Assembly: GCA_024276995.1 (NCBI GenBank)
Contig: JAJRWB010000057.1
Span: 1-51,136, forward strand
DNA length: 51,136 bases
Direction: 5' to 3'
Origin: Candidatus Eiseniibacteriota bacterium
GTDB taxonomy: Bacteria > Orphanbacterota > Orphanbacteria > Orphanbacterales > Orphanbacteraceae
How positions within the stretch are numbered: the first letter of the stretch is position 1; each line of letters opens with the position of its first letter. The notes under the pieces were generated by a model that had not been told where the DNA came from, did not search any database, and saw only the letters and a program-made list of their open reading frames with translations. This document shows positions 18,030 through 26,736 of this stretch, piece by piece. A program made the translations under genes and the position numbers.

Positions 18030-18811
18030 AAACCCTCGTCAAGAGCGTCGACGTCGACGTTTTCTTCGATCGGCTTGCCGAGGCGCGGAACCGTGTTCTC
18101 TTCCTCGATTACGACGGAACGCTCGCACCCTTCACGGAGGAGCGCGATCGGGCCGTGGTCTACCCGGGGGTGACCGACCGTCTCCGGGCGCTCATCGATA
18201 TTCCTTCGGTCCGCTTGGTGATCGTATCGGGGCGGGGGGTGAAGGACGTGCGTCCGCTCCTGCGCCTGGCGGCGACACCCGAAATCTGGGGGAGCCACGG
18301 CTGGGAACGTCTCCTTCCGGGGGGCGACCGGATCGCCTTCCCCATCGAGCGACGGGCGGCGGAAGGCCTCGCCCGGACATGGGAGTGGGTGAAGAAGAAC
18401 CGACTCGATCGTCGGGCGGAACGGAAAGTCGCCTCCGTGGCGCTTCACTGGAGAGACGCCGCGGCGCCGGAAGCGGAATCTCTCTGCCGGCGGGCGGCGG
18501 AAGACCTCGCGCCGATCGCGGCGATCGCCGGTCTCCATTTCCGGCCCTTCGACGGCGGCATCGAGGTGATCTCCCCCGGAAGGAACAAGGGGGACGCGGT
18601 GACAACCGTACTCGATGAATTCGCCGATCCGGTCGTTTCATCTTATCTTGGAGATGACGAGACGGACGAGGACGCCTTCCTCGCCCTCGGCGAAGGGGGG
18701 CTCGGTGTGCTCGTGCGGAAGGAGTACCGCGACACCGCCGCAAAGCTCTGGATCGAGCCGCCGGGGGAACTGCTCGACTATCTCGACCGTTGGATCGAAG
18801 TATGCTCGTGA
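18026..18811 (+). CDS. otsB: Trehalose-6-phosphate phosphatase
   Basis: This 261-aa HAD-superfamily phosphatase removes phosphate from trehalose-6-phosphate. Motif I is FLDYDGTLAP, with Asp28 as nucleophile and Asp30 as acid/base. VIVSGR supplies motif II, and the late Lys/Asp motifs lie in RNKGDAV and YLGDDETDEDAF. GSHGWER is a trehalose-phosphatase-type cap motif. The ATG overlaps the treT stop (ATGA). Its last ten bases overlap the start of otsA. The order treT-otsB-otsA, with every junction overlapping, argues for co-expression. Confidence 0.93.
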   Translation: MKTLVKSVDVDVFFDRLAEARNRVLFLDYDGTLAPFTEERDRAVVYPGVTDRLRALIDIPSVRLVIVSGRGVKDVRPLLRLAATPEIWGSHGWERLLPGGDRIAFPIERRAAEGLARTWEWVKKNRLDRRAERKVASVALHWRDAAAPEAESLCRRAAEDLAPIAAIAGLHFRPFDGGIEVISPGRNKGDAVTTVLDEFADPVVSSYLGDDETDEDAFLALGEGGLGVLVRKEYRDTAAKLWIEPPGELLDYLDRWIEVCS

Positions 18812-20346
18812 AGGAACCGGACAGGGGCGTACACGGAGAGACTCCGGGCGGACGCCTGGTGATCGTCTCGAACCGCCTGCCCGTAATGATCAGCAAGGGC
18901 AAAACCTCGGGATGGGATGTGAGTCCCGGAACGGGGGGGCTCGTCACCGCCCTCGCCCCGATCCTGAGAGACCGCGGCGGCATCTGGATCGGCTGGCCCG
19001 GCTCCCCCGGCGTCGACGCCGTCGAGCTCGATCATCTACTGCGAAGCGGCGGCGCGCAGGCGGGCTATGAACTAAAGCCGGTGGCCCTTTCCCGAAGGGA
19101 AGTGTCCGGCTACTACCGGGGTTTTTCCAACGAAATCCTCTGGCCTCTTTTCCACGATCTCCAAACGCGCTGCAACATGGACCCCGACAACTGGTGGGCA
19201 TACCAGGAGGCGAACCGCCGCTTCGCCGCCGAGGTGGTGGAATGCTCCGGCCCGAGCGACACGATTTGGATTCACGACTATCACCTCCTCCTCGTGGGAA
19301 GTTACCTCCGCGCCATGGGTGTCGAGAGGAAGACGAACTTCTTTCTTCACACCCCTTTTCCCTCACCCGACATCTTCATGAAACTGCCGTGGCGGGATCG
19401 GCTCGTTCGTGCGATGCTCGATTACGACCTGATCGGTTTCCAGACCCAAAGAGACAGGAGTCATTTCATCCGGTGCGTGCGCGTGCTTGCCCGCGACGTG
19501 GCGGTGCGTGGGAGGGGGCGGGTGGTGACGGTGCCGTGGGCGGGAAGGGGCGGAAAGGTAGGCGTCTTCCCGGTGAGCATCGACTTCGATTTCTTCGCCG
19601 AAACCGCTACCTCGGACGAGGTTTCCGACGCCGCTTGGTTTCTTCACGAGAGCCTTCCCGACAGGCAGATCGTCCTGAGTGTCGACCGCCTCGACTACAC
19701 GAAGGGGATTCCGAACCGGCTCGAGGCGATTCGAGCGGCGCTCCACCGCCACCCGGAGATGATCGGAAAGGTCACCTTCGTCCAGGTCGTCGTGCCGAGC
19801 AGGAGAAACATCCCCGAATACGAAGAGCTGAAGACGGAGATCGAAGGGCTCGTGGGCGAGATCAACGGTGAGTTTACACGCTCCGGGTGGGTCCCGATCC
19901 ACTATCTCTTCCGGAGCCTTACCACGCGGGAATTGGTCGCCTACTACCGGGCGTCCGAGATCATGCTCGTCACCCCGCTCAAGGACGGCATGAATCTCGT
20001 GGCGAAGGAATACTGCGCCGCCGACATCGATGAGGCGGGGGCGCTCATTTTGAGCGAATTCGCCGGGGCGGCCGCACAGATGAAACGGGGGGCGCTTCTC
20101 GTCAACCCGTACGACAGGAACGGCGTGGCCGACGCGATTCACAGGGCTTTCGTCATGGATCGGCGGGAGAGACGTTCCCGCATGAAGCAGCTTCGCCGGT
20201 CGATTCGCACGCACGACGTGTTCTGGTGGGTCGACTCGTTCCTCGAGTGCGCGGCAGGGAGAAAGCTCGACGCCTTCCCATCACGCGACACCCTTCCGGG
20301 CGACGAGCCGGCGGTCATGGGGGAATCTCCTCTCATCCCCGGTTGA
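18802..20346 (+). CDS. otsA: Alpha,alpha-trehalose-phosphate synthase (UDP/ADP-forming)
   Basis: This 514-aa GT20 enzyme joins NDP-glucose and glucose-6-phosphate. Family signatures are VIVSNRLPV (20-28), GTGGLVTAL (44-52), IWIHDYHLLLV, HTPFPSPDIF, the donor-site SVDRLDYTKGIPNRLEA and VTPLKDGMNLVAKEY. The usual DPAG-type acceptor elements are present. I chose the ATG at 18802 inside the otsB 3' end; an in-frame TTG at 18790 is less likely. There is no fused phosphatase domain, which fits the separate otsB. The C-terminal ~25 residues are low-complexity. Confidence 0.93.
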   Translation: MLVKEPDRGVHGETPGGRLVIVSNRLPVMISKGKTSGWDVSPGTGGLVTALAPILRDRGGIWIGWPGSPGVDAVELDHLLRSGGAQAGYELKPVALSRREVSGYYRGFSNEILWPLFHDLQTRCNMDPDNWWAYQEANRRFAAEVVECSGPSDTIWIHDYHLLLVGSYLRAMGVERKTNFFLHTPFPSPDIFMKLPWRDRLVRAMLDYDLIGFQTQRDRSHFIRCVRVLARDVAVRGRGRVVTVPWAGRGGKVGVFPVSIDFDFFAETATSDEVSDAAWFLHESLPDRQIVLSVDRLDYTKGIPNRLEAIRAALHRHPEMIGKVTFVQVVVPSRRNIPEYEELKTEIEGLVGEINGEFTRSGWVPIHYLFRSLTTRELVAYYRASEIMLVTPLKDGMNLVAKEYCAADIDEAGALILSEFAGAAAQMKRGALLVNPYDRNGVADAIHRAFVMDRRERRSRMKQLRRSIRTHDVFWWVDSFLECAAGRKLDAFPSRDTLPGDEPAVMGESPLIPG

Positions 20347-20365
20347 CCGCCGTGCGGCGCGGACC

Positions 20366-20394
20366 TTGACGCGGCGGTCGCTCCATCATACGAT
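20366..20394 (+). promoter_or_regulatory. Sigma70 promoter of the DUF4230 gene
   Basis: TTGACG (20366-20371), 17 bp, then TACGAT (20389-20394). The expected transcription start (~20401) is only ~7 nt before the ATG at 20408, so the message would be nearly leaderless. This fits the lack of a ribosome site there. Confidence 0.6.
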
Positions 20395-20407
20395 TCCACG
20401 CGAAAAC

Positions 20408-21127
20408 ATGGAAACTTTCATTGTCGGACTTTTCATCGGCGTCGCTCTCGCGGCGATCTTCTATCTCTCCCTCCGGAAAACCCGCGCGCGGCGGGCTTCG
20501 GCGCCTGCGACGACGCAGGTCCATTCGTTCGTCACCGACCTTCGCGCCGTGGGCGAGCTGTCGGTCTACAGGGCACGCACGAAGGAGATCATCACCGCGT
20601 CCGACCACTGGTTCGGCGAGTTCGGGAAGAAGTATCTTTCGTGGCTTCTCTCGACGAAGCAGATGACCATGATCTTCGAGTTCGATGTCGATTTTCGTTA
20701 CGACCTTCTCAGCCCCGAACTCGAAGTGACCCACGACCACACCGGCACGTACTTCATCACACTCCCCCCGTGTCGCTACGAGGTCCGCATTATCGATATG
20801 CGCGTGCACAGCGAGGGGAAGACGGAGTTCCTTCCCTGGCTGCTGCCCGACCTGGTGGGGCGGTTCCTCACAGGCGGGTTCTCGGTGGAAGCGAAGAACC
20901 AGCTCATCGCCGAGGCGAAGCAGGAAGCCACCCGCCTCGCGGGGAACCTCGTGGGGGCCGCACAGATGGACGCGCAAAAGTCCGCCCGGAAGACGATCGA
21001 AGTGCTCTCCCGCGGCTTCGGCGCACCCCGCATCGCCGTCCATTTCCTTCCTACCATCGAATTCAAGCCGAGTGTCGACGCGTCGGTGATCGAGAGAATC
21101 GCCGAATCTCCCGGCGAAGAGAGCTGA
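20408..21127 (+). CDS. DUF4230 family membrane-anchored protein
   Basis: This 239-aa protein has one N-terminal membrane anchor (ETFIVGLFIGVALAAIFYLSL), then a soluble domain with the DUF4230 pattern: an ELSVYRARTKEII-type strand, IFEFDVDFRYDL, ITLPPCRYEVRIID and a C-terminal helical part rich in Ala/Glu (LIAEAKQEATRLAGNLVGAAQ, in part). The function of DUF4230 is unknown. The start at 20408 lacks a Shine-Dalgarno sequence but sits right after a good promoter. It follows the trehalose operon in the same direction but probably has its own transcript. Confidence 0.75.
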   Translation: METFIVGLFIGVALAAIFYLSLRKTRARRASAPATTQVHSFVTDLRAVGELSVYRARTKEIITASDHWFGEFGKKYLSWLLSTKQMTMIFEFDVDFRYDLLSPELEVTHDHTGTYFITLPPCRYEVRIIDMRVHSEGKTEFLPWLLPDLVGRFLTGGFSVEAKNQLIAEAKQEATRLAGNLVGAAQMDAQKSARKTIEVLSRGFGAPRIAVHFLPTIEFKPSVDASVIERIAESPGEES

Positions 21128-21270
21128 CCCCACAAGGGCGCGTTCCTCCCTCGGCACGGCATTCCCGCCCACATCGATCAAGGATCACCCCGTTTCGCCG
21201 ACAAGTGGAATACGCGGGCGCGGTGTGTCACGCGAAAGAGAAACCTCGTTGCCGGGCGGAGTAGTTCCAC

Positions 21271-21951
21271 GTGAACGATCAAACACGGGTGTGTCGGCGT
21301 GATCGGACGGTGCGGATCGTTTTCCTCCTCCTCGGGGCATTGCTCGTGATGCTCGTCACCCTCTCCCCTTACGACGAAGACGGTTCTTCGGAGAGGGTCG
21401 TCTCGCGAGAACCCTCCCCCCCACCGGCCGATCCGATGCCCTCACCGCCGCTCACGGCGTCGGGCATCGTCGAGGGCGTGGTGGAGGCGTACGTAGTCGC
21501 GAAAAACGGCGCGCCCATCGAAGGGGCGCCCGTCCTTTTTTCGGCGAGTGCGGGAACGATCGACGGACGGGTGTCGACCGACGTGAACGGTCGGGCCGCC
21601 TCCCCGTTCGCGCCCCCCCGGTCGGCGGAGAACCTCGACGTGGTGATCCGTGCCGTCGTTCCTTTCCACGACGATTCTCTCTTTCTCGCCGGTGCCGCCC
21701 CGGCCGCCCCCGCCGCGGCGCTCCGGTGGAAGGACGCCCGTATCGCCATTCTTCGGACCGCTCCTGAAAACGGGCCGCTCCTCGACGGCGGCGATCTCAG
21801 GCAGCTTTCCATCGCCGCGGTTTCCCGCTCGGAGACGATCGTCGAACCACTTCGCGGCGAGCCGTTTTCCGGTGCGGAAACGGGAGTCGCGCCCGGGATC
21901 TCTCCCGGCGCCGACCGGCCGGCCGGCGAAACGCTCAGCGCTTCACGGTGA
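21271..21951 (+). CDS. Exported or membrane-anchored protein with an Ig-like (Big_1-type) domain
   Basis: This 226-aa protein has an uncleaved-looking signal anchor (TVRIVFLLLGALLVMLVTLSP), a Pro/Ser linker and one bacterial Ig-like domain (~68-130). The latter shows the Big_1 pattern GAPIEGAPVLFSASAGTIDG followed by TDVNGRA. The remainder is Ala/Pro-rich and not recognisable. It is likely periplasmic. The start is a GTG. The stop overlaps the convergent FAH-family gene by 17 nt. The specific function is unknown. Confidence 0.62.
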   Translation: MNDQTRVCRRDRTVRIVFLLLGALLVMLVTLSPYDEDGSSERVVSREPSPPPADPMPSPPLTASGIVEGVVEAYVVAKNGAPIEGAPVLFSASAGTIDGRVSTDVNGRAASPFAPPRSAENLDVVIRAVVPFHDDSLFLAGAAPAAPAAALRWKDARIAILRTAPENGPLLDGGDLRQLSIAAVSRSETIVEPLRGEPFSGAETGVAPGISPGADRPAGETLSASR

Positions 21952-22594
21952 AGGAAAGTTCCGGAACGCCGGCGACGGCGGCAACCACTTCGTCGCCGTC
22001 CTCGAGAGGACCCACACCGGGAGGCGTTCCGGTGAATAGAAGATCGCCACGCTCGAGAGTGAAGTAGCGGGTGGCGAACGAAACGACGGCGGCAACCGTG
22101 AAGATCATGTCGGTCGTGTTTCCCTCTTGGCGCTTCGACCCGTTCACGTGAAGGCTCATCGCACGGGCGCCGATATCCGCGCCGTCGCACCGGATGAAGT
22201 CCCCCACCGGCGCGCTCGAATCGAAACCCTTCGCCACCGCCCACGGAGAACGGGTCTCCTTCGCTCTTGCCTGGATCGCCCGAAGGGTGAGATCGACGCC
22301 CACGGCGATCCCGGCGACGGCGCGCGACGCGTCCTCCGTGGAGAGATTCTTTCCGCCGGCGCCGAGCAGGCAGACGAGTTCCACTTCGTGGTGCAACTCC
22401 CCGAACGCACGGGGCACGAAAAGATCGTCTCCGTGCGGGAAAGCAAGGGCGGTGGCGGGTTTGAAGAAGAGAATCGGTTCGGCCGGGACGACCGTTCCCA
22501 TCTCCTTCGCATGGGCTGCGTAGTTTCTTCCCACACAAAGGATCTTTCCCGCCGGGATTACTTCACCGGCGAGATGGATCGCGCGGAGGCTCAT
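21935..22594 (-). CDS. Fumarylacetoacetate hydrolase (FAH) family protein
   Basis: This 219-aa single-domain member of the FAH superfamily covers acylpyruvate hydrolases, oxaloacetate decarboxylases and 2-hydroxyhepta-2,4-diene-1,7-dioate isomerases. Signatures are KILCVGRNYAAHAKEMG, PILFFKPATAL, the metal ligands in HHEVELVCLLG, GVDLTLRAIQ, AKGFDSSAPVG and the C-terminal LLFTGTPPGVGPLEDGD. The length fits the YcgM/FAHD1 group. The ATG overlaps the stop of the upstream lipoprotein gene by 4 nt, so it is co-transcribed with an unrelated surface lipoprotein. Confidence 0.9.
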   Translation of the reverse strand: MSLRAIHLAGEVIPAGKILCVGRNYAAHAKEMGTVVPAEPILFFKPATALAFPHGDDLFVPRAFGELHHEVELVCLLGAGGKNLSTEDASRAVAGIAVGVDLTLRAIQARAKETRSPWAVAKGFDSSAPVGDFIRCDGADIGARAMSLHVNGSKRQEGNTTDMIFTVAAVVSFATRYFTLERGDLLFTGTPPGVGPLEDGDEVVAAVAGVPELSFTVKR

Positions 22595-24099
22595 TCGGAG
22601 GGGAAGACGACCACCTGGGCGGCGGCTTCGATCGTAATGCCCGCGCCCGGATCGGTGACGCTCACCCGGACCGTTCCCTCGCCGGGACGATCGGGGAGGA
22701 AAAGGCGTGCCATCGGCCCGCCGGGAAGGGGCCGGCCCGTTTCATCGCCCATGGGAGGAGGAGGCGTTTCTCCTTCGCCACCGTCTTCCATGCCCGGATT
22801 GTCGGGCCAGTCGGGCCAGTCGGGCCAGTCGCCGACGAGCATCCCGAGATCCGGCGGGACGAGTTCCCAGGCGTATTCCAAGTTGCCCATCGGCCGGTCG
22901 AAACGGTTGAAGCCCGCCGCCACGAAGAGAGCGGCGCCTCCCGTTTCGATCTCCGCATCGCCGGGAACGATCTCCACGCGGAGAAGCTCCCCGCGGGGAA
23001 TCACCTCGACCGGCACCGTCTCGCCGTAATCGCCCACCGATGCCCGGATCTCGCCGCGAATCCCGTCGTCGGGCGGACCGCCCGTCGCGTGAAATCGCGC
23101 GATGCTGTACTTCTCCAAAAGTGGTGCCCCTCCTTCAGGCACCATGCCTCCGCCGTGCATCGGGGGGCCGTCGTCGGTCGGCCGCAGGCCGAATAGGATC
23201 TCTTCCCGCTCCCCGGCGGTGAGATCGTCCGCTCTTTCGATCGACCCGAGAACGCTTGGTACGAGCGACCATTCGATTTCGTTCGCCGAAAGAAACGATC
23301 CCGCGCCGGTGATCGCCGAGGCGACGAAATAAAAATCGCGCCCCGACTCCATCGTGAAAGGTCTGTGCGGCACGACGAAGATCCGGGCAACCTCGTTGTC
23401 GGACACCACCTCGATCCGGGCGATGGCGACGTTGTCGTTGTTGAACGTCGCCACGATTTCACCGCGGCCCGGAGCGGTACCGATGAAGATTCCTTCGCGG
23501 GAGATGACGCCGATCGGCTTTTCGGAGCGGATCGTCCACGTGGGGCGAAAAGGTACGGGATAGTCGCCGTCCGGTCCGGGACCGGTGGCTCCGCCGTCGG
23601 CGCCGATCTCCGACTCGTCCGTCCACTCCGGTCCGTCGAAGCCGAGGGAAACATAGTAATGAACACTTTCGAGAATCCCCACGCGGGCGCGGCGCGGTTC
23701 GATGTCGAGCCGGTCGGGATGGAAACCGCCGGGAAGCACCGCCACGTCCATGTCGACCGTCTCGCCGTCGTGGATGGAGACTTCGACGCGGCTCTCCTGG
23801 TAGTCGAGTCCCTCGGGAATGTCGATCACCACGGCGCGATCGCCGCTCTCGACGGAGGAGAATTCGAAGTTCCCGTTCGCGTCGGTCACGGCGACGAGGT
23901 CCGTTCCCTCCACGCGCACGGTGACACCGGCGAGTCCCGTCTCCGGGTCGGCCGAGTCGACCACACGGCCCTTGAGGACGCCCGCGGTCGGATCGTCATC
24001 GGTACCGCTGGGAGGGCCTGCCCCGCAGCCGGCGAGCAGAAGGAGCATGACAAAGAGGAACGCGGCGGACCGGTTCGGCGCATGGAAGCAGGACGTCAT
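22591..24099 (-). CDS. Large lipoprotein with carboxypeptidase-regulatory-like and Ig-like domains
   Basis: This 502-aa lipoprotein has a signal peptide ending in the lipobox LLAGC (Cys25). Residues ~42-115 form a CarboxypepD_reg-like beta-sandwich (LKGRVVDSADPETGLAGVTV, then TDANGNFEF). Further beta-rich repeats follow, of the bacterial Ig type (ARIEVVSDNEVARIFVVP). Near residue 430 lies a short hinge of WPD repeats, then a Gly/Pro-rich linker and a final beta segment. It is probably anchored in the outer membrane. AGGAGG lies 10 nt before the ATG, and a strong promoter lies at 24132-24161. It heads an operon with the FAH gene. Confidence 0.75.
   Translation of the reverse strand: MTSCFHAPNRSAAFLFVMLLLLAGCGAGPPSGTDDDPTAGVLKGRVVDSADPETGLAGVTVRVEGTDLVAVTDANGNFEFSSVESGDRAVVIDIPEGLDYQESRVEVSIHDGETVDMDVAVLPGGFHPDRLDIEPRRARVGILESVHYYVSLGFDGPEWTDESEIGADGGATGPGPDGDYPVPFRPTWTIRSEKPIGVISREGIFIGTAPGRGEIVATFNNDNVAIARIEVVSDNEVARIFVVPHRPFTMESGRDFYFVASAITGAGSFLSANEIEWSLVPSVLGSIERADDLTAGEREEILFGLRPTDDGPPMHGGGMVPEGGAPLLEKYSIARFHATGGPPDDGIRGEIRASVGDYGETVPVEVIPRGELLRVEIVPGDAEIETGGAALFVAAGFNRFDRPMGNLEYAWELVPPDLGMLVGDWPDWPDWPDNPGMEDGGEGETPPPPMGDETGRPLPGGPMARLFLPDRPGEGTVRVSVTDPGAGITIEAAAQVVVFPSE
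22801..22827. repeat. 9-bp tandem repeat (3 copies) inside the lipoprotein gene
   Basis: Three perfect copies of GTCGGGCCA run head to tail, followed by a partial fourth. On the coding strand they give repeated Trp-Pro-Asp triplets. As a multiple of three, copy-number change would keep the frame. Confidence 0.8.
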
Positions 24100-24131
24100 G
24101 AAAACGGGGCCTCCTCTAGTGAGACCCTCTC

Positions 24132-24161
24132 ATTATACGCTCGCTTGCACGGCGGCGTCAA
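24132..24161 (-). promoter_or_regulatory. Strong sigma70 promoter of the lipoprotein/FAH operon
   Basis: On the minus strand TTGACG (24156-24161) and TATAAT (24132-24137) are separated by 18 bp. This is the best consensus match in the window. The rest of the 364-bp gap (24100-24463) holds no gene that I can support. Confidence 0.85.
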
Positions 24162-24463
24162 ATCACCCGCCCGTGGTCGTTGTCGCGCAATTCGACTCGA
24201 TCTTTCCAAAAACTTCTTGAATCGGATCAAAGCTGTTTGTTCACCGGGCAGATAGCCGTCTCTCCCGCCCCGGGGACGGAAGAGGCCGAGTGACCGCCGG
24301 GGCCCTCCGGCGAGTCCCCTTGCACGAGTATTCGAAACCGCGAGAGGAGGAGAGATGTCACGCGGAAACCGGGGACGCTCGGGCCGGTCCCCCCCGTCAC
24401 GATTCGGATCGAACAGCCCATTGGAACCGAAAGGACAGACACGTCTTACACTGGAGAAGATCC

Positions 24464-24841
24464 ATGCTGCAAAGAATGCTTCTGATACTTGTTTCTCTTT
24501 CGTTGTTCATTCTCGTCGGGTGCCAGGTCACCGCTCACGTGGAGGCTCCCGGAATCTCGGTCGACTACGAAGGAACGCTGGATGAAAACAGCGGACAGCC
24601 CGACGACGGCAGCGGCACGTCCCTTGGAAGAGGGACGGTCACGATGGAGAACGGCGACACTCTCGAGGGCGAGTTCTTCGACACCGACGGCGACGGGAAG
24701 CCGGACAAGTTCAAGCCGGACGCCGGACAGAGCGGTAGCGGCGCCTACGGCGAGACGAACGGAACCGACTGGTACGACGTCGACCTTAACAGGGTCAATC
24801 AGCCGAAACCCGTCCAGCCGATCGGGCTGAATCTTCGGTAA
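24464..24841 (+). CDS. Small Asp-rich lipoprotein
   Basis: This 125-aa protein has a signal peptide LILVSLSLFILVGC, with the lipidated Cys at about residue 20. The mature part is acidic and contains DTDGDGKPDKFKPD, similar to the Asp-rich calcium-binding repeats of thrombospondin type 3 and dockerin-like modules. I do not recognise a family beyond that. GGAG lies 7 nt before the ATG. It is followed by a strong inverted repeat at 24865-24916 and then by the FN3 surface protein. It is probably a surface or periplasmic lipoprotein. Confidence 0.65.
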   Translation: MLQRMLLILVSLSLFILVGCQVTAHVEAPGISVDYEGTLDENSGQPDDGSGTSLGRGTVTMENGDTLEGEFFDTDGDGKPDKFKPDAGQSGSGAYGETNGTDWYDVDLNRVNQPKPVQPIGLNLR

Positions 24842-24864
24842 GCAGGCCGGATCGAGCACATGAT

Positions 24865-24916
24865 GCACTCGGGGAGTGGACGACGCCCTTCGGGCCGAGG
24901 CGCACTCCCCGAGTGC
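24865..24916. terminator. Perfect 14-bp inverted repeat with an inner hairpin; probable terminator
   Basis: GCACTCGGGGAGTG (24865-24878) is exactly complementary to CACTCCCCGAGTGC (24903-24916). The 24-nt loop contains a second hairpin, GCCC-TTC-GGGC. No long T-run follows (GCTCGTTTGT), so a terminator role is likely but not certain. Confidence 0.6.
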
Positions 24917-25019
24917 GCTCGTTTGTAATCGATGAGCTCTCCACCACGGCTCGAGTTGCTGGTCGGGAAAGGAACCGGACGGGATGCGAAGGTGGTGGAT
25001 GAAGTGAACCGGGGGCGAC

Positions 25020-26690
25020 ATGATGGGCAGGACCCTACTTTGCACCGGGCTGCTCTTCGCCATGAGCGGCTGCGGCGGCATTCGCATGACGGGTATCGAC
25101 CCGGCGCCGTTTCCGTTGACCGAATTCAACGTGCAGGCATTGGATGAAGTAATCGTTCTCAGCTGGACCAATCCCAATGGTCTTAGCGGAACTCTGATCC
25201 GGTATTCCGAGAAGGAAACGCCGGCGGGCCCTTTCGACGGCTATCCTCCTCCGAACGGGAATGCCGGTCGATTCACGGTCTCTTCGGGACGGACCGGGTC
25301 TTTCCGTCATACCGACCTGTCGAATGGCACCACCTACTATTATGCCGCCTTTGCCTATGACGAATCGGCGCACTACTCGAAGGCGGTCACGGGAAGCGGT
25401 ATCCCGCGTGACGGGACCGCGCCGGGCGCGCCGATATTCTTCTCCGCCCGCGCCGGCGAAGGACTGGTTTCTCTGCGTTGGGCCCAGGGGGTCGACGACG
25501 ATGCGGCGGGCACGCTGATTCGCTTTTCGACGGCGGGTTTCCCGAAATGTCCGACAGACGGGGCGGTCCTGCCGGGCGACGCCCGCGGCATCTTTCCGGG
25601 AAGCCCGGCAAGTCGCCGTTCCTTCCTGCACGCGAATCTCATGAACGGCTCAATATACTACTATGCCGCCTTTACCTATGATGAGGTGCCGAACTACTCG
25701 GCCCCGATGTTCGCCTCCGCACTTCCGGGGGATTCGACACCACCCTCCCTGGCGATCGACATCCTTCAGAACACCCTCACAACCTCCCGGCTGGATTTCT
25801 TTCTCCGAGCATCGGAGCCGCTCGACCCAGAAAGCGTGGAGCTTTCGGCAAACGGGGATCGTGTCGCCATGAAGCCGGTCGATTCGAAGAAGAATCTCTG
25901 GCGGGGGGGGTATCTGCTGACCGGGACGGGCACGGTCTTTCTGGCCGCTTCCGCCAGAGATCCCGCGGGACTCGCCGGAAGCGCGAACTCGACCTTCGCC
26001 GCCACGCTGCTGCCTGCAGGCCGTGGCGGATCGGCCGTCAGTCCCGATAAGATTCTCGAGATTCGATTCCCGCCGGACGCCCTGCCGGAGAGTACGTATA
26101 TCATTGTCCGGACGGTGGAACAATCGACTCCCTTCGGAAAGATCCGGGCGGGTGGAAGCCATCGCATATCTTACCGGGTCTCCCCCGAAGGTCTTCTCGG
26201 GGGGGGGGAGGCGGAGGTCGCCGTCCGGTACGATTCGCTGGACTTATTGGAAATAAACCCGGGCCGGCTTCGTATTCGGGATGATGAATTCGGGGTGCCG
26301 CTCCGGCCGCATATCGATCCTGAACGAAGGACCGCATCGGTGAACGTCACCCGCCTGGGAGGAATCTCGATCGCCCTCGAAGATGCGCCACCGGGCGACG
26401 GCGGGGACACTTCCTTCGTGGTTCTCGAGCAGAACCGGCCGAATCCATTCAATCCGACCACCGCGATCCGCTTCGACCTTCCGTCGCCCCAACAGGTACG
26501 GCTCGACATATTCGGCGTCTCGGGCAGGCGCGTGCGCACGCTGTTGGACCAGCACTTGACGGCGGGAAGACATTCGGTCACGTGGAACGGGACGGATGAA
26601 AGCGGCGTCCCTCTCGCCGGCGGCGTCTATTTCTGCCGACTCCAGGCCCAGCATCGTACGGTCACGGGAAAGATGGTTCTTCTTCGCTAG
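25020..26690 (+). CDS. FN3-repeat surface protein with C-terminal FlgD-like/T9SS-like sorting domain
   Basis: This 556-aa exported protein has a signal with a lipobox-like end (LLFAMSGC). Two fibronectin type III domains occupy ~38-128 and ~135-230. Both end with the same motif, NGTTYYYAAFAYDE or NGSIYYYAAFTYDE. Further beta domains follow (~240-440). The C-terminal ~85 residues form a FlgD-Ig-like unit (NRPNPFNPTTAIRFDLPSP, then GRHSVTWNGTDESG and GGVYFCRL, ending KMVLLR). In FCB bacteria such ends direct proteins to the type IX or a similar secretion route. A lipobox together with such a tail is unusual. An ATG three bases later is equally possible. Confidence 0.78.
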   Translation: MMGRTLLCTGLLFAMSGCGGIRMTGIDPAPFPLTEFNVQALDEVIVLSWTNPNGLSGTLIRYSEKETPAGPFDGYPPPNGNAGRFTVSSGRTGSFRHTDLSNGTTYYYAAFAYDESAHYSKAVTGSGIPRDGTAPGAPIFFSARAGEGLVSLRWAQGVDDDAAGTLIRFSTAGFPKCPTDGAVLPGDARGIFPGSPASRRSFLHANLMNGSIYYYAAFTYDEVPNYSAPMFASALPGDSTPPSLAIDILQNTLTTSRLDFFLRASEPLDPESVELSANGDRVAMKPVDSKKNLWRGGYLLTGTGTVFLAASARDPAGLAGSANSTFAATLLPAGRGGSAVSPDKILEIRFPPDALPESTYIIVRTVEQSTPFGKIRAGGSHRISYRVSPEGLLGGGEAEVAVRYDSLDLLEINPGRLRIRDDEFGVPLRPHIDPERRTASVNVTRLGGISIALEDAPPGDGGDTSFVVLEQNRPNPFNPTTAIRFDLPSPQQVRLDIFGVSGRRVRTLLDQHLTAGRHSVTWNGTDESGVPLAGGVYFCRLQAQHRTVTGKMVLLR

Positions 26691-26736
26691 ACCGACCCCT
26701 CGTCGAAAAAGGTCCCTGGAGCGGGTCGTCACCGGA

